Part shown: positions 6,772 to 13,299 of the stretch, piece after piece
Numbering within the stretch: position 1 is the stretch's first letter
Layout: each line of letters opens with the position of its first letter
Assembly: GCA_903847195.1 (NCBI GenBank)
Contig: CAINCZ010000168.1
Span: 1-19,649, forward strand
Direction: 5' to 3'
Source of the DNA: an uncultured Acidobacteriota bacterium
GTDB lineage: Bacteria > Acidobacteriota > Terriglobia > Terriglobales > CAINCZ01
Length of the DNA: 19,649 nucleotides
Made by a program: the position numbers and the translations under genes
Notes under the pieces: generated by a model
Seen by the model: only the letters and a program-made list of their open reading frames with translations
The model's database searches: none
What the model was told of the DNA's origin: nothing

Positions 6772-9243
6772 ATGAAGCGGGCTCTGATTTTTTCTTTTCT
6801 ATTGCTGCTGGCATTTTCCATCGCCGCGCAGGCAACTGAACCAGTCATCATCACCGGCACTATTTCCGATTCCCTGGGCGCAGTCGTTCCCGGCGTAGCC
6901 GTGGAAGTGCTCGACGCGGGCAAAGTCATCACCAGCACGCAGGCCGATGCCGCCGGCCAATACCGGATCACCCTGGAACACGGCGGGCGCTACCTGGTTC
7001 GCAGCGCCGCAGCCTCGCTGCGGCCCGCCACCAAAGAAGTCTTCGCGAGCGCGGGCAATGTGCAGGCGGATCTCACCCTGTTCCCATCGCCAGTGCAGCA
7101 GACCGTGGTTGTCACCGCCACCGGATCGCCGATTCCCGAAGCGCAGACCGGCGCTTCGATCAGCGTGATCGAGGCAGAACAACTGGAGATCCATCGCGAC
7201 CTGCAAAAGGCCGCCGCGCTCGAGCCGGGCATTCATTTTTCGCAGAGTGGCCAGGCGGGTGCGCAGACGACGGCGAATGTGCGCGGCGGTCCAGATTCCG
7301 CGAACAAGTTGCTGATCGATGGCATCCCCGCCAACAACATCGGCGGCGCGGTTGATTTTGGAATCCTGCAATCGGCCGGGTTCAGCAGCGTCGAGATGTT
7401 TCGCGGACCCAACAGCGCCCTGTTCGGCTCCGATGCCCTGGCCAGCGTGATCAACGTGGCCACGCGCCGCGGCGTGACGCTCTTGCCGGAACTCACCTAC
7501 GCGGTCGATGGCGGCACCTTCGGCACCTACCGGCAGGAGGCGACGCTGGGCGGCGCGTGGAAGCGCTTCGACTATTTTTCCGACCTGGCGCGCTTCGACA
7601 CACAGAACTCGATGCAGAACAGCGCCGATCACAACTTGAGCTATGCCGGAAATTTTGGCGTTCAATTGGCTCCGACCACATCGCTGCGGGCGACGGTGCG
7701 CCGCAACGTGAGCCACCTGAGCGCGGCGAATTCAATCGGCCTGTTCGGCATTCCGGACGACGGACTTAACCGCAACGGCGACACCGCCTTCGGCGTGACG
7801 CTCGATACGGCTCCGGTCAAGCGCTGGCATCTGCTGGCCCGCTACGGCGGCCTGCGCACGAATTACAACTACAACTGGTACGGCGCGACCGGGATTCCTT
7901 ACGATCCCTATGGATGGGGCGCGGTCTATCTCGGCGCCCCGGTGACCATTCGCGGAGCCAACGGCTACGCGGTTTCACCGCAGGCGATCGCAAAGCTGCC
8001 GTTCGCCCCCGACTATCCGGGGCAGGCGGTGTTCCAGTACCCGGGCGACAACAACTACCAGAGTCAGGCCAACCGCGATTTCGGCTACCTGCAGAGCGAC
8101 TATCACGTCAGTCCGATGCTGAACGCGATGTTCGGATTCCGTTATGAGCGCGAACGCGGCCTGGTGCACAGCGCGTATTCGTTCGGCGAAACCGAGCGCG
8201 GCAATTACAGCTACATGATGCAGTTGCAGGGACGCTTCTGGAACCGCCTGTTCTATACCGTGGGCAGCGGCGTTGAGAACAACGCGGTCTTCGGCGTAGC
8301 CTCCACTCCGCGGGCCTCGCTCGCGTATTACCTGTTCAAGCCATCGCGGTCGCAGGTCTTCAGCGGCACGAAGATCCGGTTCAACTTCGGCAAGGGCATC
8401 AAGGAACCGAGCATCCCGCAGGAGTTGAACTCGCTCTACAGCACGCTGCTCCGCGCCGGCGACACGCAGACCATCGCGCAGTACCGCATACAGCCATTCC
8501 GCGCGGAGCGAGCCCGCACCTACGACGGCGGCATCGAGCAGCAACTGCTGGCGGGGAAGGCGCGCGTGGCGGTCAGCTACTTCCACAACGAATTCGACAA
8601 TCAGGCCGAGTATGTAGCCAATACGGCGCTGAAGGGCATTCTGCCCGATCCCGTATACCAGCAGCTGAATCCGTGGGGATACGTGTACGCCAACACGCTG
8701 GCTTTCAGTTCGCAGGGACTCGAGGTTGAAGGCAGCTGGCAGGTGCGGCGCAACCTGCGCGTGCGCGCCGGCTGGACGCACGTGAACGCCACGGTGCAGC
8801 GTTCGCTTTCGAGCAGCGCGCTGTCGCCGGCGGAAAATCCACTGTTCCCCGGAGTGATGATCGGCGCGTATTCACCGCTGGTGGGCGCGCGGCCGTTCCA
8901 CATTCCGCCGAACTCCGGCTACATGGGCGTCGAGGTGAAGCATTCGCGCTGGTTCGCCGCGCTAACCGGCAGCTTTGTATCGCGCCGCGACGACAGCACG
9001 TTCCTGAGCGACACCTGGTACGGCAACACGCTGCTGCTGCCGAACCGCAACCTGGATCAGTCGTACCAGAAGATGGATCTCTACGGCAGCTATCAGCTCA
9101 CCTCGCGGCTGAGGGCATACGCTACGATGGAGAATCTGCTGAACGAGAAGTACCAGGTGATCATCGGCTACCCGGCGCTGCCTTTGACGGTGCGAGCCGG
9201 CCTGAAAATACGCCTGGGAGGCGAAAGCTGGAAACTGAAGTAA
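6772..9243 (+). CDS. btuB: TonB-dependent cobalamin outer-membrane receptor with N-terminal carboxypeptidase-regulatory-like domain
   Basis: The 823-aa product has a signal peptide (residues 1-22, ending near AIAAQA). Next comes an Ig-like carboxypeptidase-regulatory-like domain (~24-108, GTISDSLGAVVPGVAVEVLD and GQYRITLEHGGRYLVR). A TonB-box-like TVVVTA follows at 111-116, reminiscent of the BtuB box. The plug (~120-235) includes TTANVRGGPDSANKLLIDGI and GPNSALFGSDALASVINVAT. The rest is a beta-barrel rich in alternating aromatic strands, ending AGLKIRLGGESWKLK. It would import cobalamin across the outer membrane using TonB energy. Substrate is inferred from the riboswitch and adjacent btuC/btuD. 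The extra N-terminal domain is absent from E. coli BtuB but common in acidobacterial and Bacteroidota receptors. The start is supported by GAGGGG nine bases upstream. btuC starts 5 bp after the stop. Confidence 0.92.
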   Translation: MKRALIFSFLLLLAFSIAAQATEPVIITGTISDSLGAVVPGVAVEVLDAGKVITSTQADAAGQYRITLEHGGRYLVRSAAASLRPATKEVFASAGNVQADLTLFPSPVQQTVVVTATGSPIPEAQTGASISVIEAEQLEIHRDLQKAAALEPGIHFSQSGQAGAQTTANVRGGPDSANKLLIDGIPANNIGGAVDFGILQSAGFSSVEMFRGPNSALFGSDALASVINVATRRGVTLLPELTYAVDGGTFGTYRQEATLGGAWKRFDYFSDLARFDTQNSMQNSADHNLSYAGNFGVQLAPTTSLRATVRRNVSHLSAANSIGLFGIPDDGLNRNGDTAFGVTLDTAPVKRWHLLARYGGLRTNYNYNWYGATGIPYDPYGWGAVYLGAPVTIRGANGYAVSPQAIAKLPFAPDYPGQAVFQYPGDNNYQSQANRDFGYLQSDYHVSPMLNAMFGFRYERERGLVHSAYSFGETERGNYSYMMQLQGRFWNRLFYTVGSGVENNAVFGVASTPRASLAYYLFKPSRSQVFSGTKIRFNFGKGIKEPSIPQELNSLYSTLLRAGDTQTIAQYRIQPFRAERARTYDGGIEQQLLAGKARVAVSYFHNEFDNQAEYVANTALKGILPDPVYQQLNPWGYVYANTLAFSSQGLEVEGSWQVRRNLRVRAGWTHVNATVQRSLSSSALSPAENPLFPGVMIGAYSPLVGARPFHIPPNSGYMGVEVKHSRWFAALTGSFVSRRDDSTFLSDTWYGNTLLLPNRNLDQSYQKMDLYGSYQLTSRLRAYATMENLLNEKYQVIIGYPALPLTVRAGLKIRLGGESWKLK

Positions 9244-9248
9244 AACCC

Positions 9249-10268
9249 GTGCCCCGCTCGCGGGCCTACACGCTGACGGTGGCCCTGGCCGTTGCGCTCG
9301 CCGTGGTGATTCTCGCCTCGGCGGGCCTCGGGGCCGTACATCTACCTTTTGGGGAGGTGCTGCGGGCGGTGCTGCGGCCGAGCGAGACAAGCGAGACGGC
9401 GACGATCCTATTCACCTTGCGCCTGCCGCGCGTGCTGGCCGCGGGGCTGATCGGCGCCGGGCTCTCGGTAACGGGCTTGCTCTTCCAGGGACTCTTTCGC
9501 AATCCGCTGGCCGATCCCTTCGTGCTCGGCGCCTCGGGCGGCGCAGCACTCGGCGGAGCCGTCGCGATCTTTTTGATACCGCAGCTTTCGGTTGCCGGAT
9601 TCAGCGCGACGGCGTTGCTGGCGTTTGCCGGAGCGCTGCTGGCAATGACCGTGGTGTGGAACCTGGCCCGCTGCGGGGGCCCCTTCGCCATGGAGAACAT
9701 GCTGCTGGCGGGCTTTGCCATCGGCACGATTCTGAACGCCGCGACCTCCGTCTTTCAGCTTCGCCAGGAAGCGACCAACGCCGGCGCGCGCGTGCTTGCC
9801 GCGTGGCTGCACGGCGAAATCAATGTGCCGACGTGGACGCAGGTAGCGGTGATCGCCGTGCTGGAAGTCGTCGCCGTGGCGCTGGCCTTCCCGCTCACCC
9901 GGCGGCTGAATACGCTCGCACTGGGCGAAGAATACGCGCGCCAGTTGGGCGTGCACGTAGACCGGGTTCGCATCCTGACCGTCGTCGTCGGTTCCCTGCT
10001 CACCGCGTTTGCGGTCTCACTCGGGGGCCTGATCGGCTTCGTGGGGCTGCTGGTGCCGCATTACCTGCGCATGGTGCTTGGCCCGGATCACGTTCGCCTG
10101 CTGCTGGCATCGGCGCTGGGCGGGGCGACCTTCCTGATTGTGGCCGATACCATTGCGCGCACCATCTTTGGCGCCACCGAGTTGCCCGTGGGCGTGCTGA
10201 CGGCGTTCCTGGGCGGCCCGGCTTTTCTTTATTTGTTAACACGTCGGCAGAGGAGCGTGGCCCGTTGA
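9249..10268 (+). CDS. btuC: Cobalamin ABC transporter permease (FecCD family)
   Basis: The 339-aa polytopic inner-membrane protein belongs to the FecCD/BtuC permease family. Two copies form the channel and receive the corrinoid from BtuF. Family blocks are LRLPRVLAAGLIGAGLSVTG (residues ~58-77), FQGLFRNPLADPFVLGASGG, LLAGFAIGTILN, a helix pair around VVGSLLTAFAVSLGGLIGFV, and GLLVPHYLRMVLGPDH, which carries the coupling helix contacting the ATPase. About ten hydrophobic segments are visible. The start is GTG at 9249, 5 bp after btuB, without a clear Shine-Dalgarno. The stop TGA overlaps the btuD ATG by one base. Family members also transport iron chelates; the B12 call rests on context. Confidence 0.92.
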   Translation: MPRSRAYTLTVALAVALAVVILASAGLGAVHLPFGEVLRAVLRPSETSETATILFTLRLPRVLAAGLIGAGLSVTGLLFQGLFRNPLADPFVLGASGGAALGGAVAIFLIPQLSVAGFSATALLAFAGALLAMTVVWNLARCGGPFAMENMLLAGFAIGTILNAATSVFQLRQEATNAGARVLAAWLHGEINVPTWTQVAVIAVLEVVAVALAFPLTRRLNTLALGEEYARQLGVHVDRVRILTVVVGSLLTAFAVSLGGLIGFVGLLVPHYLRMVLGPDHVRLLLASALGGATFLIVADTIARTIFGATELPVGVLTAFLGGPAFLYLLTRRQRSVAR

Positions 10269-11149
10269 TGACGCCGATACTCGAGCTTCGCAACGTTGGA
10301 TTCTCGCGCGGCACGCGCAGCATCCTTCAGGAACTCAGCACCAAGGTCGGGCGCGGCGACATGGTTGCGCTGATGGGCCCGAACGGCGCCGGCAAGACGA
10401 CGCTGCTCAAGATCATCGCGGGCCTGCTGGAGCCTTCGTCGGGCATGGTGACGCTTGATGGTCGCGCACTGCCCTCCTGGAAGCGCAGCGAGATCTCGCG
10501 TTACACGGCGCTGGTGCCGCAGGAACTCGAAATGCCTTTTGCGTTTCGCGTGGAAGAGATCGTAGCGCAAGGGCGCGTTCCACATTTGCGCATGTTTGGC
10601 GGGCTGCGGGCGCACGATCACCGGATGGTGGAAGAAGCCATGCGCGCCGTGGATATCCTGGGCCTGCGCGACCGGAGGTATGACGAACTGTCGGGTGGAG
10701 AACGTCAGCGGGTGAAGATCGCCATCGGTCTGGCGCAGGAGTCACGCCTCATGCTGCTCGATGAACCCACCCAGCACCTCGACATCGGACGCCAGGTCGA
10801 GTTGCTGGCCCTGCTGCGCTGCCTGAACGCGAGCGGCATCACCATCATCGCCGCCATGCATGACCTGGCACTGGTGCGGGAGAATTTCACCAGCGGAATT
10901 ATGCTGATGCCCGAGCCTGCGTTTGTCGCGGGTCCGGTCCGCGAACTTTTCGCGCCTGAGTTGCTGGAGCGCGCTTTCTCGGTAGACCGGTCCGCGCTGC
11001 GTGGTGTGCTGTGGACCGAAGAACCTGCGGAGCCTGCTTCCCCTTCCCTCGTGTGCGAGATGGATGTGGCCGAGAACCGTCCGCACCGTGCCCTGAAAGG
11101 CCGATCCCGGCACCGTTCGATGGCGCCGGGATTTCGGCCAAAGCACTGA
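10268..11149 (+). CDS. btuD: Cobalamin ABC transporter ATP-binding protein
   Basis: The 293-aa ATPase energises BtuC. Visible motifs are the Walker A GPNGAGKTT (37-45), a Q-loop in ALVPQELEMPF, the ABC signature LSGGERQ (141-147), Walker B LMLLDEPTQHLD (161-172, catalytic E166) and the H-loop H198 in MHDLA. All catalytic positions are intact. The start ATG at 10268 overlaps the btuC stop. The conserved domain ends near residue 250. The last ~40 residues (after LWTEEP) are Pro, Arg and His rich, look non-conserved, and their DNA holds a strong hairpin at 11099-11138. The gene converges with hcp, leaving a 9-bp gap. Confidence 0.92.
   Translation: MTPILELRNVGFSRGTRSILQELSTKVGRGDMVALMGPNGAGKTTLLKIIAGLLEPSSGMVTLDGRALPSWKRSEISRYTALVPQELEMPFAFRVEEIVAQGRVPHLRMFGGLRAHDHRMVEEAMRAVDILGLRDRRYDELSGGERQRVKIAIGLAQESRLMLLDEPTQHLDIGRQVELLALLRCLNASGITIIAAMHDLALVRENFTSGIMLMPEPAFVAGPVRELFAPELLERAFSVDRSALRGVLWTEEPAEPASPSLVCEMDVAENRPHRALKGRSRHRSMAPGFRPKH
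11099..11138. terminator. Candidate bidirectional terminator hairpin in the btuD 3' end
   Basis: GGCCGATCCCGGC (11099-11111) pairs with GCCGGGATTTCGGCC (11124-11138), with a two-base bulge on the second arm. It lies within the last btuD codons and just past the hcp stop on the opposite strand. On the minus strand it is followed by TTTCAGGG, so it may serve hcp better than btuD. The tails on both sides are weak. Confidence 0.4.
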
Positions 11150-11158
11150 AGTTCCGCG

Positions 11159-12802
11159 TTAGTTGAGCATGGCCGCCAGGTCAGCCTCAGGCTCGGTGAT
11201 GGCCATCAGGTTGAACTTCTCATTCAACAGCTTGAGCACGGCCGGAGTGATGAAGGCCGGCAGTGTCGGCCCGATGCGGATGTTGCGCACGCCGAGGTGA
11301 AGCAGCGTGAGCAGAATCGCCACGGCCTTCTGCTCGAACCACGAGAGCACCAGCGAAAGCGGCAGATCGTTGACCCCGCACTGGAAGGCGTTGGCCAGAG
11401 CCACGGCGATCTGGATCGCCGAGTATGCATCGTTGCACTGACCTACATCGAGCAACCGGGGCAGACCGCCAATGGTGCCGAAGTCGAGCTTGTTGAAGCG
11501 GAACTTTCCGCAGGCCAGCGTCAGGATGACGCAGTCTTTCGGAACCGCCTCGGCAAGCTCGGTGTAGTAATTGCGTCCGGCGCGCGCGCCGTCGCAGCCA
11601 CCAATCAGGAAGAAGTGGCGGATGGCGCCCGACTTGACGGCATCGACCACCTGCCCGGCCGCGCTTAACACCGCATTGCGTCCGAAGCCGACCAGGATCT
11701 CGTCATCCGGGCCATCTTCTTCAAAGCCAGGTGCGGCCAGCGCCGCGGCAATCACCGGGCTGAAGTCGCGATTGACCACGGTGCGCACTCCCGGCCACGC
11801 CACCGGACCGGTGCTGAACAGGCGGCCCATGTAGTTCTCCTTGGGCGGCTGCAGACAGTTGGAGGTCATGACGATGGCGCCGGGGAAGTCCTGAAATTCC
11901 TTCGTTTGCAGGTACCAGGCGTCGCCGTAATTGCCGGCGAGGTGCGAATACGCCTTCAGCTTCGGGTAACCGTGCGCGGGCAGCATTTCGCTGTGCGTGT
12001 AGATGTTGATGCCCAGGCCTGCGGTCTGATCGAGCAGGGCCTTGAGATCGGCGAGGTCGTGGCCCGAGATGACGATGGCCTTGCCCTTGCGGGGATGCAC
12101 GCGAACCGGCGTCGGCACGGGATGGCCGAAACTCTCGGTATTCGCCTTGTCCAGAATCTCCATCGCCTTGAGGTTCACTTCGCCGGCACGCAGCGCCATC
12201 GCCAGCAACTGGTCGAGCGAAGGAGCGGGCTGGGTCAGGAAGTCGAGCAGTTCATGAATGGAGGAGTTGACGACCGGATCGCTGTAACCCAGTTGCCGGG
12301 CGTGGGCGGCGTAGGCCACCATGCCCTTTACACCGTAAAGAATGAGTTCCTTCAGGTTGCCGACCTCCGGGCCGGCGGCTTGAATCAAGGTAGGAATGCC
12401 GACCTTGGAAGCTTGCGCGAGCAGCCCTGCTTCATCGGCGGCGAGTTGAAAATTGGCCACACCATTCAGCTTTTCGGGAGTGATGCCCTGAGCGGCGGAA
12501 GCTTTCTCATACATGCTGCGCGCGGCGTCGCGCAGGGTGGCCGCGCGGCGGATCATCGCGGTCAGGTTCTGCGGATCGAAGTTAACGTTGGTCAGCGTGG
12601 CAAACATGGCGTGCACCACGAATTCGTCGATCTCGGGATCGGCGGCGCCGGCCTTGGAGGCGCGGTGCGCGTACATGGACACGCCCTTCAGGGCACTGAC
12701 CAGCAGGTCCTGCAGGGCAGCCGTCGTCTCGTCTTTGCCGCAAACGCTGACTTGCTTGCATCCGGTTCCCTGGGCGGTCTGCTCACACTGGTAACAGAAC
12801 AT
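11159..12802 (-). CDS. hcp: Hybrid-cluster protein (hydroxylamine reductase), class I
   Basis: Hcp is a cytoplasmic iron-sulfur-oxygen cluster enzyme. It was named for reducing hydroxylamine to ammonia and is now linked to nitric oxide detoxification and S-nitrosylation. The 547-aa product starts MFCYQCEQ and has C3, C6, C15 and C21, spaced CX2CX8CX5C, the class I pattern for the proximal cluster. The hybrid-cluster ligand set is visible: H248 (SGHDL), E272 (HSEML), C316 (TSNCL), C403 (GGCDG, the persulfide position), C431 (LACGKF), C456 (QCNDAY) and E490 (WFEQKA). Their spacing agrees with Desulfovibrio Hcp as I remember it. A good Shine-Dalgarno (AAGGTGAGGA) precedes the ATG. No hcr reductase gene is adjacent. 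A CRP/FNR-like palindrome lies upstream. Confidence 0.96.
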   Translation of the reverse strand: MFCYQCEQTAQGTGCKQVSVCGKDETTAALQDLLVSALKGVSMYAHRASKAGAADPEIDEFVVHAMFATLTNVNFDPQNLTAMIRRAATLRDAARSMYEKASAAQGITPEKLNGVANFQLAADEAGLLAQASKVGIPTLIQAAGPEVGNLKELILYGVKGMVAYAAHARQLGYSDPVVNSSIHELLDFLTQPAPSLDQLLAMALRAGEVNLKAMEILDKANTESFGHPVPTPVRVHPRKGKAIVISGHDLADLKALLDQTAGLGINIYTHSEMLPAHGYPKLKAYSHLAGNYGDAWYLQTKEFQDFPGAIVMTSNCLQPPKENYMGRLFSTGPVAWPGVRTVVNRDFSPVIAAALAAPGFEEDGPDDEILVGFGRNAVLSAAGQVVDAVKSGAIRHFFLIGGCDGARAGRNYYTELAEAVPKDCVILTLACGKFRFNKLDFGTIGGLPRLLDVGQCNDAYSAIQIAVALANAFQCGVNDLPLSLVLSWFEQKAVAILLTLLHLGVRNIRIGPTLPAFITPAVLKLLNEKFNLMAITEPEADLAAMLN

Positions 12803-12852
12803 TCTTTTTTGTCCTCACCTTGAATTTGACATTGCGTGGAATCACCATCGAC

Positions 12853-12900
12853 GGTTCCCATGCTAGGCGGTTGGCTGGCAGCTCACGATGACTTAAGTCA
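12853..12900 (-). promoter_or_regulatory. hcp promoter with CRP/FNR-family operator (HcpR-like)
   Basis: TGACTTAAGTCA at 12889-12900 is a perfect 12-bp palindrome of the form TGAC-N4-GTCA. That is the core of the HcpR consensus TTGAC-N4-GTCAA and close to FNR sites. On the minus strand TAGCAT (12865-12860) fits a -10 box (four of six) and predicts a start near 12853. The palindrome centre (12894.5) then falls at -41.5, the classical class II activator position. The regulator is not in this window. Confidence 0.55.
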
Positions 12901-12930
12901 CGGACCCGGAAATATGTTCCCGAAAAGAAT

Positions 12931-12990
12931 TTGACGCGGAAGGCTGGCGGGGTTAATCTTGTAGATAGGGATGGGGGGTATATGTATGTG
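12931..12990 (+). promoter_or_regulatory. Copper operon promoter with candidate CsoR operator
   Basis: TTGACG (12931-12936) and TAATCT (12954-12959) are 17 bases apart. The -35 matches five of six and the -10 only three. Immediately downstream, TAGGGATGGGGGGTATA (12966-12982) overlaps the predicted start. GGGGGGTATA resembles the right half of G-tract CsoR operators, but the left half lacks the expected TACCC complement, so the operator is a partial match only. Confidence 0.4.
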
Positions 12991-13032
12991 AACCCAGTCC
13001 CGCACCGAAGCCAATTTAAGGAGAAATTCTAA

Positions 13033-13239
13033 ATGTCTCAGATGAAGCTGGCCATCAACGGCATGCACTGCCAATCCTGCGTGCGTCGCGTAACCGCCGC
13101 CCTGGAAAAAGTGCCGGGCGTGCAGATCAAGTCGGTCGAAGTGGGAAGCGCGCAACTGGACTATGATCCGGCCGTCGCCGCACCGGAGGCGATCCGCGCC
13201 GCGGTGGAGAAGATCGGCTTCGCCGTCAGCGGCGCTTAA
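13033..13239 (+). CDS. copZ: Copper chaperone CopZ (HMA domain protein)
   Basis: This 68-aa single heavy-metal-associated domain has the ferredoxin-like fold and binds Cu(I) through C13 and C16 in GMHCQSC. The remaining pattern, KVPGVQIKSVEVGSAQLDYD and AAVEKIGFAVSG, is typical of the family. It would carry cytoplasmic Cu(I) to the CopA ATPase and to CsoR. AAGGAG at 13018-13023 is a well-placed Shine-Dalgarno before the ATG. It is the first gene of the copper unit, 60 bp before copA. A role as a chaperone for another soft metal is possible, but the copper partners make Cu(I) the best reading. Confidence 0.93.
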   Translation: MSQMKLAINGMHCQSCVRRVTAALEKVPGVQIKSVEVGSAQLDYDPAVAAPEAIRAAVEKIGFAVSGA

Positions 13240-13299
13240 TTCTCACTTCGCCCCGCGAGCAAACCACAATCAGCAGACACACCGCTAAAGAGAACCGTC

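Noticed and set aside
11906..12823. A 305-codon plus-strand open frame antisense to hcp
   Set aside because: hcp on the other strand has all cluster ligands and a ribosome site; the antisense frame shows no domain or start signal.
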